Below, one piece after another: positions 7,728 to 15,987 of a stretch of 25,100 nucleotides of DNA. The position numbers and the translations under genes are program-made. Every line of letters begins with the position of its first letter. The stretch's first letter is position 1. The stretch comes from Paracoccaceae bacterium. GTDB taxonomy: Bacteria; Pseudomonadota; Alphaproteobacteria; Rhodobacterales; Rhodobacteraceae. The DNA lies in assembly GCA_007128995.1 (NCBI GenBank), contig SKWJ01000437.1:1-25100 (forward strand). Reading direction: 5' to 3'. Below the pieces are notes generated by a model. That model was not told the origin of the DNA and did no database searches. It saw only the letters and a program-made list of their open reading frames with translations.

Positions 7728-8467
7728 CATGTCTTCCGAAAACGACCGAGCGCAAGCTGGGGCTTGTCATTGATCTTGACACCTGCGTCGGCTGCCATGC
7801 CTGCGTGATTTCCTGCAAGGGCTGGAACACCGAACATTACGGCGCGCCCCTGTCGGATATGGATGCCTATGGCGGTGCGCCCGAGGGCACATTCCTGAAC
7901 CGGGTGCATACATTCGAAGTCGCGCGCCCGGAGGCCCCGCCCATGGTGGTGCATTTCCCCAAATCCTGCCTGCATTGCGACGATGCGCCCTGCGTCACTG
8001 TCTGCCCGACCGGAGCGAGCTACAAACGCACGGAAGACGGGATCGTTCTGGTAAATGAAACCGACTGCATCGGCTGCGGATTATGTGCGTGGGCCTGCCC
8101 ATACGGGGCGCGGGAAATGGATGGCGCCGAAAAGGTGATGAAGAAATGCACGCTTTGCGTCGATCGCATTTATAACGACACGCTGTCGCCAGAGGATCGC
8201 GAACCCGCATGCGTGCGCACCTGCCCCTCTGGCGCGCGCCATTTCGGGGATCTGTCGGACCCCGATAGCGATGTGTCGCGGCTGGTCGCCGCGCGGGGCG
8301 GGTTTGACCTGATGCCCGAACAGGGCACTGCGCCTGTCAACAAATACCTGCCCCCGCGCGGGCGCGATACGCTTGCGACACCCGACCTTGCCAGCCTGTG
8401 CGAGCCTGCCCCCGCTGCGGCAGGGGGGTTTCTTGGCTGGCTTGACCGCACCCTGGAGAAGCTCTGA
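7724..8467 (+). CDS. soeB: SoeB-like iron-sulfur electron-transfer subunit
   Basis: From the ATG at 7724, with GGAAAGGA eight bases upstream, the protein has 247 residues. It carries sixteen Cys for four [4Fe-4S] clusters in the DmsB/PsrB/NrfC arrangement: 21-24-27-31, 82-85-90-94, 115-118-121-125 and 142-145-163-167. It should wire electrons from the molybdenum site of SoeA to the membrane subunit. An in-frame start at 7694 would add ten residues without a good ribosome binding site. The soeC start follows three bases after the stop, so the three genes form one transcription unit. Confidence 0.88.
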   Translation: MTCLPKTTERKLGLVIDLDTCVGCHACVISCKGWNTEHYGAPLSDMDAYGGAPEGTFLNRVHTFEVARPEAPPMVVHFPKSCLHCDDAPCVTVCPTGASYKRTEDGIVLVNETDCIGCGLCAWACPYGAREMDGAEKVMKKCTLCVDRIYNDTLSPEDREPACVRTCPSGARHFGDLSDPDSDVSRLVAARGGFDLMPEQGTAPVNKYLPPRGRDTLATPDLASLCEPAPAAAGGFLGWLDRTLEKL

Positions 8468-8470
8468 CCC

Positions 8471-9343
8471 ATGCATCCAGCCCCTTCGCTTATCTTGTTC
8501 ACAGTGCTTTCGGGTACGGGGTTCGGACTGCTGGTCTGGCTGGGCCTTGGCCTGCGCGCGCCCACAGGGCTGGCAGCCTTTATCCTGTTCGGGTTGGGCT
8601 ATGGCCTTTCGGGCGCGGGGCTTCTGGCTGCGGCCTTCCACCTTGGTCATCCCGAGCGCGCGCTGAAAGCCTTTACCCAGTGGCGTTCCAGCTGGTTGTC
8701 ACGCGAGGCGGTTCTTGCCACGGCAACGCTGGGGGTCATGGCGCCGCATGCGGCCAGTTCGGTATTCGCGCACGCACCCTTGCCGGTGTTTGGCTGGCTT
8801 GGCGCGGCGCTCGCACTCGCGACGATCCTTGCGACTGCGATGATCTATACCCAGATCAAGGCTGTCCCGCGCTGGGCGCATTGGTCAACACCGCTGGTGT
8901 TCATCCTTGCGGCACTGGCGGGCGGGGCCGTGATCGCGGCACAAGCTACGCTTGGAGCGTGGCTGATGCTGGGGCTAGGGCTGGCGATGGCGGTGCATTG
9001 GTATAGCGGCGACCGGCAATTTGCAGCATCTGGCAGCACCTTGGGCAGCGCGACAGGGCTGGGTGGGCTTGGCACAGTGCGCCTGCTGGAACCGCCCCAT
9101 TCCGGCCAGAACTACCTGCTGCGCGAGATGGTCCATGTCATCGGACGCAAGCATGCCAACAAGCTCAGGGCAATTTCGCTTGGGGCGGGGGCGCTATTGC
9201 CAGCGCTGCTGCTGTTGCTGCCAATGGGATATGCGGCTGTGACGCTGGCCCTGATCGCGCATCTGGGCGGAATGCTTGCCCAACGCTGGCTGTTCTTTGC
9301 CGAGGCAGAGCATGTGGTGGGCCTGTATTACGGGCAGCGCTAG
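8471..9343 (+). CDS. soeC: SoeC-like DmsC-family membrane anchor, quinone-reactive
   Basis: The 290-residue protein is almost entirely hydrophobic, with about eight membrane spans, and matches the DmsC type of anchor (for example the FHLGHPERALKAF segment near 57-69 after the second span). No haem-binding pattern is evident. It should anchor SoeAB to the cytoplasmic face and pass electrons to the quinone pool. A GGAG motif at 8454-8457, inside the end of soeB, may serve as its ribosome binding site. A dispersed repeat copy begins only eight bases after its stop. Confidence 0.85.
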   Translation: MHPAPSLILFTVLSGTGFGLLVWLGLGLRAPTGLAAFILFGLGYGLSGAGLLAAAFHLGHPERALKAFTQWRSSWLSREAVLATATLGVMAPHAASSVFAHAPLPVFGWLGAALALATILATAMIYTQIKAVPRWAHWSTPLVFILAALAGGAVIAAQATLGAWLMLGLGLAMAVHWYSGDRQFAASGSTLGSATGLGGLGTVRLLEPPHSGQNYLLREMVHVIGRKHANKLRAISLGAGALLPALLLLLPMGYAAVTLALIAHLGGMLAQRWLFFAEAEHVVGLYYGQR

Positions 9344-9351
9344 ATCAACTT

Positions 9352-9377
9352 ACCAATCAGGTTGCGGCAACGCGAGG
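9352..9377 (-). repeat. Dispersed intergenic repeat, copy B
   Basis: On the minus strand this reads TCGCGT then TGCCGCAACCTGATTGGT. The last 18 bases are identical to copy C at 19101-19118, and ten of them to copy A. It lies directly after the soeC stop. A short GTTG-CCG-CAAC hairpin is included. Confidence 0.55.
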
Positions 9378-9448
9378 GCGCAGCGACGGGCTACTCCCTT
9401 GGCCCCCGCCATGTCGCTTTCTGAGTGGTGAGGACTCTTGGGGTCGCG

Positions 9449-9643
9449 TCAGTCGATATCGCGGGCCTCGTCCACCAGCATGATCGGGATGCCGTTGCGG
9501 ATCGGGAAGGCCAGATGCGCTGCCTTGGAAATCAGTTCCTGACGCCTAGCGTCATAACTGAGCCGACCATTGGTGACAGGGCACACAAGCGCTTCCAGCA
9601 TATGGCGGTCGGTCGAAGTGTTATCCCGGCGCGCATCGCTCAC
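9449..9643 (-). CDS. Trm112 family (YcaR-like) small protein
   Basis: The 64-residue product matches the short bacterial Trm112/UPF0434 family: [16 protein letters not shown] followed by [12 protein letters not shown]. Some Trm112 proteins activate methyltransferases. Of the usual zinc-binding Cys only one remains (about residue 21); CPVC reads CPVT and the second Cys is Ser, which is frequent in alphaproteobacteria. The start is a GTG whose first bases overlap the stop of the Lon-domain gene (GTGA, four bases), and an in-frame ATG at 9601 is an alternative that would give a typical short form. It is the last gene of the xthA-led cluster. Confidence 0.8.
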   Translation of the reverse strand: MSDARRDNTSTDRHMLEALVCPVTNGRLSYDARRQELISKAAHLAFPIRNGIPIMLVDEARDID

Positions 9644-10281
9644 TGCAGCAACTCGTCATCGCCGCCATGCAGTCTGAATTCCATCAGCATCACCAGTGTT
9701 TCGCGCCGGGTCTGCAGCGAGGGCGCTTCCAGCAGCGCCTGCTTGTCATCGGCATCAAACGGGCACAGCATGGCCAGTGAATTGATCAGCAATTCGTCAT
9801 CGGCGTCAGACAGGCTGTCCCAGTCGGTCGAGAGCTGATGCATGGCGAAAAACCGCTTGAGCAAGCTGAAAAAGGCGTCACGTTTCAGGCCGGGATCGCG
9901 CTCTTCATCGCCCTGATCGCGGGTGAAATCGGTCCATTCGACCTCGGTCCGGCGATAGGGGGCAAAGCCCTTCACCTCTTGCCGGACACGAAAGCGCGAA
10001 ATTCCGGTCAGGGTGATCATGTAGCGCCCATCTTCGGTTTCGGAAAAGGCGCTCAACCGTCCGGCGCAGCCGATGGCATGCAACGGGCGCTCATCACTGC
10101 CCGGCACATCGCGCGACTGGATCATGCCGATCAGCCGGTGGGGCGTCTTCATGCAATCCTCGATCATCGCCAGATAGCGCGGTTCGAATATATGCAGCGG
10201 AAGCCGCGCGCGGGGCAGCAGCAGCGCCCCGGGCAACGGGAAAATCGGGATGACATCGGGCAGATCTTTGAGACGCTTCAT
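9640..10281 (-). CDS. Lon N-terminal (substrate-binding) domain protein
   Basis: The 213-residue protein has the LON substrate-binding fold only. It opens with [26 protein letters not shown] and later shows the [28 protein letters not shown] segment typical of this domain. It lacks the AAA+ and protease domains of Lon, so it is a stand-alone member of COG2802. The cellular role is not established. It sits 27 bases after the YbbN-like gene and overlaps the Trm112 gene by four bases, a pairing common in alphaproteobacteria. Confidence 0.88.
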   Translation of the reverse strand: MKRLKDLPDVIPIFPLPGALLLPRARLPLHIFEPRYLAMIEDCMKTPHRLIGMIQSRDVPGSDERPLHAIGCAGRLSAFSETEDGRYMITLTGISRFRVRQEVKGFAPYRRTEVEWTDFTRDQGDEERDPGLKRDAFFSLLKRFFAMHQLSTDWDSLSDADDELLINSLAMLCPFDADDKQALLEAPSLQTRRETLVMLMEFRLHGGDDELLQ

Positions 10282-10308
10282 AAGAGTGTAGCTAATCCGA
10301 ATACAGCA

Positions 10309-11238
10309 TCAGGCAAATATCATCGACGTCAGGCGCCGACGGTTTTTTGCCACCAGCGGATCGCTTGGCTTGAGAGCATCAAAAATCGTGAACAATTGCG
10401 TCTTGGCGGCGCTGTCATTCCAGTCACGATCGCGCCGGAACAGTTCCAGCAATTCATCAATCGCGTCTTGTGTCTGGCCCTTGGCATACAGCGCCTGAGC
10501 CAGATCAAACCGCGCCTGATGATTGTCCGGGTCTGCCGCAAGCTGGGCGCGCAATTCGTCCACAGGCCCCGCCGATTCAGCCTGACGGGCCAGTTCCAGC
10601 GTGGCGCGTGCCGCATCCAGTTCTGGTGCAGAGGCAATTTCTGGCGCGACATTGGCGATCAGGGCTTCGGCCTGATCCAGACTTCCGGCCGCGATCTGGG
10701 CGCGGACCAACCCGCCAAAGGCGCGGGCATTGGTTTCTTCCTGTGCCAGCACGGCGGCATAGACCTGGGCCGCGTCGGTGACCGCGCCTTGTTCGAGCAT
10801 GGCATCGGCTTCATCCAGCGCCGCACCAAGCCCGCCATCGCCTGCAAGCCCGGCCAGTTTGGAGACGAATTCCTTCAGGGCCGATGGCGGCTGCGCCCCC
10901 TGAAACCCGTCCACAGGCTGCCCCTGATAGAAGGCATAGACTGTCGGGATCGACTGCACCCGCAATTGCTGCGCAATGCCCTGATTCTCGTCGACATTGA
11001 TCTTGACCATGCGCACCTTGCCCTGTGCCGCGCGCACTTCGGCTTCCAGTGCCGGGCCAAGCGTCTTGCACGGGCCGCACCAAGGCGCCCAGAAATCCAC
11101 GATCACCGGGACTTCTGCGCTGGCCTCTATGACCTGTGCCATGAAGTCGCGTTCTGATCCGTCGATGATCAGATCTGCCTGCGCGCCTGAAGCGCCCTGA
11201 CCAGCCTCTTTTCCGAATTCCAGCATACTTGCCCCCAT
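10309..11238 (-). CDS. YbbN/CnoX-like thioredoxin-TPR co-chaperone
   Basis: The 309-residue protein begins with a thioredoxin domain (about 20-130) carrying the active site WCGPC with Cys54 and Cys57. A tetratricopeptide-repeat region (about 140-300) follows. This is the layout of YbbN (CnoX), which binds unfolded or oxidised proteins and hands them to chaperones. I chose the ATG at 11238; the ATG at 11226 is equally possible, and the more distal 11277 is unlikely. It is second in the minus-strand cluster, 51 bases after the exonuclease gene. Confidence 0.88.
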   Translation of the reverse strand: MGASMLEFGKEAGQGASGAQADLIIDGSERDFMAQVIEASAEVPVIVDFWAPWCGPCKTLGPALEAEVRAAQGKVRMVKINVDENQGIAQQLRVQSIPTVYAFYQGQPVDGFQGAQPPSALKEFVSKLAGLAGDGGLGAALDEADAMLEQGAVTDAAQVYAAVLAQEETNARAFGGLVRAQIAAGSLDQAEALIANVAPEIASAPELDAARATLELARQAESAGPVDELRAQLAADPDNHQARFDLAQALYAKGQTQDAIDELLELFRRDRDWNDSAAKTQLFTIFDALKPSDPLVAKNRRRLTSMIFA

Positions 11239-11289
11239 GAGTCTTGGTTTGCGCCCTATATGGGGCCCATACACCAAAAGGGAAAGGGG

Positions 11290-12078
11290 TCAGAGATCAA
11301 AGCTTGCAAAGACCGGTGCATGATCCGAGGGCTGGTCCCAGCCGCGCGCGGCACGCAGGATGCGCGACCCGTGGCCAGATTGCGCGATATCCGCGCTGGC
11401 CCAGATATGGTCCAGTCGGCGCCCCTTGTCGGCGGCATCCCAGTCGCGCGCCCGGTAGGACCACCATGAATAGAGCTGGCCTTCGGGAATGTCCTGTCGT
11501 GTGATATCGTGCCAGCCGGCGGCTTCCTGCAGGGCGGTCAGGTGATCCACCTCGACCGGGGTGTGCGAGACAATCTTGAGAAGCTGCTTGTGCGACCAGA
11601 CATCATCTTCACGCGGCGCGATGTTCAGATCGCCCACGAGAATCGACTTGCTGGGGCGCGATTCGCCGAAATAGGCGCGCATTTCAGTCAGTGTATCCAG
11701 CTTGTGGCCGAATTTCTCGTTCACGCTGCGATCCGGGATATCCCCGCCGGCCGGGATGTAGCAGTTATGAATCGTGACCCCGTTTTCCAGACGTGCGGCA
11801 ACATGGCGGGCATCGCCGCGCGCGCACCAGTCGATATGGCCCGCGTCTTCCAACGGCAGGCGCGACAGGATCGCAACACCGTTATAGCCTTTCTGGCCCC
11901 GCGCCACCCAGTGCCCATAGCCGGCGTCGGCAAAGAGCTCGAAGGGGATCTTCTCGACCGGGCTTTTGCACTCTTGCAGGCACAGGATATCCGGCCCTTC
12001 TTCGCGCAACAGTCTGACAACCAGCCCCGCGCGCAGCCGGACAGAGTTGATATTCCATGTGGCAAGGGTAAAGGGCAT
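11290..12078 (-). CDS. xthA: Exodeoxyribonuclease III (AP endonuclease)
   Basis: The 262-residue protein shows the ExoIII signature residues: Asn11 in TWNINSVR, metal-binding Glu36 in CLQECK, Tyr107, Asp150 and Asn152 in GDLNIAP, and Asp252-His253 in SDHAPV. It should cut DNA at abasic sites and degrade 3' ends in base-excision repair. The start at 12078 has GGAG seven bases upstream; the longer frame to 12114 lacks one. It is divergent from purU across 224 bases that contain no feature I can support. Confidence 0.92.
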   Translation of the reverse strand: MPFTLATWNINSVRLRAGLVVRLLREEGPDILCLQECKSPVEKIPFELFADAGYGHWVARGQKGYNGVAILSRLPLEDAGHIDWCARGDARHVAARLENGVTIHNCYIPAGGDIPDRSVNEKFGHKLDTLTEMRAYFGESRPSKSILVGDLNIAPREDDVWSHKQLLKIVSHTPVEVDHLTALQEAAGWHDITRQDIPEGQLYSWWSYRARDWDAADKGRRLDHIWASADIAQSGHGSRILRAARGWDQPSDHAPVFASFDL

Positions 12079-12302
12079 GCGAACACTCCGTTGGGTCAGG
12101 GCATCTGATGACATGCTTCGACCCCGAACAGCAAGCCGTCAAACCCGCGTTTTCGCCGCCAGAAGCCCAGACTGCCCGTCCTGTGACCACACTGCCCCCG
12201 GCAAGATGCGCGGCCCTTTACGCACGCGCGGAACTGTGCCAGATCACCGTGACACGCGGCGCGCATGCGTCAGCGCCAGATCAACCTGAAAGGACATGGC
12301 CC

Positions 12303-13187
12303 ATGTCGAATTTCGCCCTGACTGTGACATGTCCCCGTACGCGCGGGATCGTTGCTGCGATTGCCGGGTTTCTGGCCGAGCATGGCTGCAACATCACCGA
12401 CAGTTCGCAATTCGATGACATGCAGACCGGAAATTTCTTTATGCGGACCAGCTTCACCAGTGAACAGGGCGCAGATCTGGAAAGCTTGCAAGCCGCATTT
12501 GCCAAGGTCGGGGCCGAGTTCGCGATGGACTTCGCCTTTCATGACGAAGCCGCGCGGATGAAAGTGATCATCATGGTGTCGCGCTTCGGGCATTGCCTGA
12601 ATGATCTGCTGTACCGATGGCGTATCGGCGCATTGCCGATCGATATCGTTGCCGTGATCTCAAACCACATGGACTATCAGAAGGTGGTGGTGAATCATGA
12701 CATTCCATTTCATTGCATTCGCGTCACCGCGGAGAACAAACCCGAGGCCGAGGCGCGCATTCTTCAGGTTGTCGAGGAAACCGAGGCCGATCTGATCGTG
12801 CTTGCGCGCTACATGCAGGTTTTGTCGGATGCGATGTGCGCCAGAATGTCAGGGCGGATCATCAACATCCATCATTCATTCCTGCCCAGCTTCAAGGGTG
12901 CAAACCCCTACAAGCAAGCTTTCGAGCGCGGTGTGAAGCTGATCGGGGCGACGTCCCATTATGTGACGGCCGATCTGGATGAAGGTCCGATCATCGAGCA
13001 GGACATTGTCCGGGTGACGCATGCGCAATCGCCTGCTGATTATGTCAGTCTGGGACGCGATGTTGAAAGTCAGGTTCTGGCCCGTGCGATTCATGCCCAT
13101 ATTCACCGGCGCGTGTTCCTGAATGGGAACAAGACTGTTGTCTTTCCGGCCTCTCCCGGCTCTTACGCGTCAGAGCGGATGGGGTGA
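12303..13187 (+). CDS. purU: Formyltetrahydrofolate deformylase PurU
   Basis: The 294-residue protein has an N-terminal ACT domain (about 1-80) and a C-terminal formyltransferase-fold domain. Diagnostic segments include LARYMQVL, NIHHSFLPSFKGANPY with Asn188 and His190, and YVTADLDEGPIIEQD with Asp226. It hydrolyses 10-formyl-tetrahydrofolate to formate and tetrahydrofolate, balancing one-carbon pools. The start has AAAGGA seven bases before it; the in-frame upstream extension to 12108 is not convincing coding sequence. The last 25 bases overlap the convergent transglutaminase gene, and the C-terminus is about a dozen residues longer than the usual end. Confidence 0.93.
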   Translation: MSNFALTVTCPRTRGIVAAIAGFLAEHGCNITDSSQFDDMQTGNFFMRTSFTSEQGADLESLQAAFAKVGAEFAMDFAFHDEAARMKVIIMVSRFGHCLNDLLYRWRIGALPIDIVAVISNHMDYQKVVVNHDIPFHCIRVTAENKPEAEARILQVVEETEADLIVLARYMQVLSDAMCARMSGRIINIHHSFLPSFKGANPYKQAFERGVKLIGATSHYVTADLDEGPIIEQDIVRVTHAQSPADYVSLGRDVESQVLARAIHAHIHRRVFLNGNKTVVFPASPGSYASERMG

Positions 13188-13987
13188 GCCCAGGCGCGGG
13201 GCGCACCACGCATGTCTTTCCAGACATGGATGCTTTGGGACACGAAACTGGCCCATTTCTCGGTTTCCATGAAGGCCACATCGCCTGCATCGCGGCCGAC
13301 GCCGATAATGGCCAGATCTTCGGCAGTGCTCATCCCGGTCGGATCGACGATATGCCAGTTGCCATCAAGCCAGACTTCGGCCACGGCATGAAAATCCTGC
13401 GGGTGAACGTCTGGCCCGTATCCGGTCGTATAGCGCGCCGGGATATTGGCGGCCCGCGCAAGGCTGCACAGCAGATGCGCATAATCCCGGCAGACCCCCT
13501 GCCGGGTCACGAATGTATCGACAGCGGTGGTTGTCGCCGTGGAACTGCCCGGGACATAGGTCAGCGCGGCGCCTGTCCACGCGGCCATCGCGGCGATCTT
13601 CGCGCCCCCTTCCAGATGCGCGAACTCGGTCGCGACAAAGGCCACGAACAGATCAGACGGGCAATAGCGCGAAGGCCTGACATAGGTCAGCACCTCTGAC
13701 GGCAGCGCATCCCACGATGTCGCGCGCAATGTCTGAAGCGGCACGACAGGCCGCGTTATCTCGACCGTGGCCCGGTAATGCAGCGACAGCCGCCCCGTGC
13801 GGACATGCGCCCAGACGCGTTCTCCGACGCCGGTTTCACCAGTGATCCAGCGCAGATCCGTGTCGGAGGCGTCGATCTCGCTTGACAGGACTGTCTGGCC
13901 TTCGGTCTGTGCAGCGGTGATGGCCAAAAGCGCGGGATCAGCATCGGCCACGGCATACTCCATGCGCAGGTCGATCATCGTCTTCAT
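13163..13987 (-). CDS. Transglutaminase-like (cysteine protease fold) protein
   Basis: The 274-residue protein has the catalytic triad of the bacterial transglutaminase-like family: Cys166 in GVCRDYAH, His200 in DFHAVAEVW and Asp215 in VDPTG. An N-terminal beta-rich region precedes it (about 1-90). There is no signal peptide, so it is probably cytoplasmic; such proteins act as proteases or amidases, and the substrate is unknown. The start at 13987 has AAGGAGAGG directly upstream, and the longer frame to 14284 belongs to the gene-free gap. It faces purU with a 25-base overlap of the two 3' ends. Confidence 0.88.
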   Translation of the reverse strand: MKTMIDLRMEYAVADADPALLAITAAQTEGQTVLSSEIDASDTDLRWITGETGVGERVWAHVRTGRLSLHYRATVEITRPVVPLQTLRATSWDALPSEVLTYVRPSRYCPSDLFVAFVATEFAHLEGGAKIAAMAAWTGAALTYVPGSSTATTTAVDTFVTRQGVCRDYAHLLCSLARAANIPARYTTGYGPDVHPQDFHAVAEVWLDGNWHIVDPTGMSTAEDLAIIGVGRDAGDVAFMETEKWASFVSQSIHVWKDMRGAPRAWAHPIRSDA

Positions 13988-14082
13988 GGCCTCTCCTTTC
14001 GTCCTGCCGCAAGGCGGCCCTGCCCGGTAACGGGCCTGTGCGCCGCGCATAGTACAGATCGGGCCGGGCCAACAGGGGCAAG

Positions 14083-14484
14083 CTACCCGGCAAGGGCAGG
14101 GATTTGCGACAAGACCCATCCTGCAAGTCCGATATGGACCAGTGTGATGGCGACAGACAGCCCGTGCAACCCCTTGAACCGCGCTTTCGCGCCCTGATCT
14201 GTCGCACGATTGATCGCAGGCATCAGGATCTGGCGCGTGGGCACGGTGGTCAGGGTGATGGCCGCCAGCCCGAAGGACAGCCACAGGTCGAGCGGCCAGG
14301 CGAAGGCGGCGGCAAGCGCCGAGGTGGCGATCACGAACAGATAGAAATGCGGAAAGGCCCGCCGGATCGTGGGCCCTGCAATCTCTGGCGGCAGGGCGGC
14401 AAACAGAAACGCCGCAAACCCGAAGGAATACAGCACCATCCCCCCGAACAGAAGCGCAGTGGTCAGCAAAGTGAGGGTGATCAT
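14083..14484 (-). CDS. DUF4149 membrane protein, last gene of the flavoprotein/methyltransferase operon
   Basis: The 133-residue protein has four membrane spans (about 3-25, 45-65, 68-85 and 108-128) and matches DUF4149 (TMEM205-like), a family of unknown function. Its start overlaps the stop of the UbiG-like gene by four bases (ATGA), so it is translated with it. By position it may form part of a membrane complex with the integral methyltransferase two genes upstream; that is inference. Confidence 0.75.
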   Translation of the reverse strand: MITLTLLTTALLFGGMVLYSFGFAAFLFAALPPEIAGPTIRRAFPHFYLFVIATSALAAAFAWPLDLWLSFGLAAITLTTVPTRQILMPAINRATDQGAKARFKGLHGLSVAITLVHIGLAGWVLSQIPALAG

Positions 14485-15191
14485 GGCGCAGGCTCTTGCT
14501 TCAGGGCTGTGCCCATATAAAGGATCGTCAGCATCGGCAGGCGCCCGAAGCGCAGATCGCCCCGCAGGCTGATCCCGCGCGGACCAAGCCCGGTGAAAGG
14601 GCCCGGTGTCAGGCCAGCGCGGCCCAGCCCGGCGCGCAGTTCCGCCGGTTTGATGAACATGGCGGGGTCATGCGTCCCCTTGGGCAGCACCCGCAAGACA
14701 TCTTCCGCCATGGTGATGGTCACCAACCGCGCAAGCGCGTTGCGATTGATGGTGTCGAACAGGAACAGGCCACCGGGGCGCAGAACGCGCGCCACCTCGG
14801 CCAGCACCTGCGCCAGATCCTGCACATGTTCCAGCACATCGACGCAGACCACGGCATCAAAGCCTGCATCGTGATAGGGAAGGGCCTCTCCGACACCGAC
14901 ATCATAGCGGATCTGGTGGCCGGTCTGGGCAGCATGGGCGCGCGCGGCCTCGATCGCCTTGGCGGCGGGGTCGATCCCGGTGACCTCTGCGCCGCGCGCG
15001 GCCAGCGCCTCGGCCATGAAGCCGCCCGCGCAGCCAAGATCCAGAACGCGCTTGCCCGACCAGTCGATCTGCCGGTCGAACCATGCCAGACGCCCCGGAA
15101 CCATGGCTTTCAGCGTGCGCACCCAGCGCAACCTGTCAGACCACCAGTCCTCGGCAACAGCGTCATAGATTGTCAGGTCATTGCGGGTCAT
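14481..15191 (-). CDS. UbiG-like class I SAM methyltransferase
   Basis: The 236-residue protein has the SAM-binding motif I DLGCAGG (51-57) followed by VTGID (Asp74). In the C-terminal half it has INRN and the LPKGTHDPAMFIKPAEL segment, which closely resembles the UbiG O-methyltransferase of ubiquinone synthesis. Its N-terminus (YDAVAEDWWSDRLRWVRTLK) differs from the standard proteobacterial UbiG start, so it may be a paralogue acting on another polyprenyl-phenol or lipid. The start at 15191 has AAGGAT upstream and overlaps the preceding gene by 14 bases. The longer frame to 15266 lies inside that gene. Confidence 0.8.
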   Translation of the reverse strand: MTRNDLTIYDAVAEDWWSDRLRWVRTLKAMVPGRLAWFDRQIDWSGKRVLDLGCAGGFMAEALAARGAEVTGIDPAAKAIEAARAHAAQTGHQIRYDVGVGEALPYHDAGFDAVVCVDVLEHVQDLAQVLAEVARVLRPGGLFLFDTINRNALARLVTITMAEDVLRVLPKGTHDPAMFIKPAELRAGLGRAGLTPGPFTGLGPRGISLRGDLRFGRLPMLTILYMGTALKQEPAP

Positions 15192-15987
15192 GTCGGGTGA
15201 TCCTTGGCAGGGCATAGGGGACATGCTTCTGATAGGTTGCGAAGCGTGCGCCGTAGCGTTTGGCAAAGCGCCGCTCTTTCAGGCGCGGTGCAAGCAGGCA
15301 ATAGGCCGTGTAGCTGGTGGCAAGCAAAAGCTGATCCGGGGTCCAGACCGGAACTGTCCAGAGTGTCAGGGCGAAGGCCACATAAATGGGCTGGCGCAGA
15401 TACCGGAACAGCCCTTGTGTCGGCATGTCCGGAAACCGGACCGGCACGCGGCCCATCAGGGACATCCAGCCCAATGCCCCGGACTGCACCTCTGCGCCTG
15501 CGTCGAAACTGGCTTTCAACAGCAAGATCCACGCGGCTGCATAGGCCAGACAGATGGCGATCAGCGCGCCGCCTTCTGCGCGCCACCAGATCACGCCCGA
15601 CGGTGTCCAGAGCGCAAAAAGCGCCAGAAGCTGTAGCGAGGCGATCAACGCATAGGTGGTGGTCGCAAGGGTTGCCCCATGCGGCCCCGGCACAAGCCGT
15701 GCCAGCAACTTTCCCCCGCGCCCAGTCAGCAAAAGCGAATGGGCCAGCGGAAATTGCACGATCAGCGCCAGATTCGCCGCCCAGGCCCAGGGCTGGGACA
15801 CAGTGCCCAGACTTTCACTCATGCCAAAGAACATGGCCACGATCATGGCCAGCACCGCGGCGACAAACACCAGATGCGTGATCAGCCCGATGCCCAGCGC
15901 CAGCGCGATCCGCCCCGCTCCGGGGGGTGGGCGCAATGCTGCAACTGCAAGGCGCAGCAGCCCTGCAAGGCGCGGGTCATGCCACAT
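15178..15987 (-). CDS. Integral-membrane methyltransferase of the ICMT/NnrU/MddA superfamily
   Basis: The 269-residue protein has about five to six membrane spans. It ends with the signature region of isoprenylcysteine carboxyl methyltransferase relatives: FRYLRQPIYVAF (195-206) and ERRFAKRYGARFATYQKHVPYALP (238-261). A conserved AHS motif at 82-84 and overall length also fit methanethiol S-methyltransferase (MddA). The usual RHPxY His is Gln199 here. The substrate could be a thiol, a quinone precursor or a lipid. The start at 15987 overlaps the flavoprotein stop by 11 bases. Confidence 0.75.
   Translation of the reverse strand: MWHDPRLAGLLRLAVAALRPPPGAGRIALALGIGLITHLVFVAAVLAMIVAMFFGMSESLGTVSQPWAWAANLALIVQFPLAHSLLLTGRGGKLLARLVPGPHGATLATTTYALIASLQLLALFALWTPSGVIWWRAEGGALIAICLAYAAAWILLLKASFDAGAEVQSGALGWMSLMGRVPVRFPDMPTQGLFRYLRQPIYVAFALTLWTVPVWTPDQLLLATSYTAYCLLAPRLKERRFAKRYGARFATYQKHVPYALPRITRHDPQ

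Noticed and set aside
4603..7830. Open frame of 1075 codons on the minus strand opposite soeA
   Set aside because: It is longer than soeA itself, but its product is rich in Arg, His, Gln and Gly, shows no domain and spans three plus-strand features. Long antisense frames are expected opposite high-GC genes.
9838..11157. Open frame of 439 codons on the plus strand across the Lon-domain and YbbN-like genes
   Set aside because: Both minus-strand genes carry clear family motifs, including the thioredoxin WCGPC. The plus-strand frame has none and crosses the intergenic gap.
12108..12302. N-terminal extension of PurU
   Set aside because: The ACT domain begins directly at the ATG at 12303, which has a good AAAGGA site. 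The extension does not resemble any domain.
12079..12302. Riboswitch upstream of purU (for example a glycine or folate type)
   Set aside because: No conserved core or convincing paired helices were recognised in the 224-base divergent region.
13988..14284. N-terminal extension of the transglutaminase-like protein
   Set aside because: The ATG at 13987 has a strong ribosome binding site, and the extension runs over the end of the DUF4149 gene region.
15131..15141. Fourth copy of the dispersed repeat core inside the UbiG-like gene
   Set aside because: GCAACCTGTCAG shares only eight bases with the core and lies in coding sequence, so chance is the simpler explanation.
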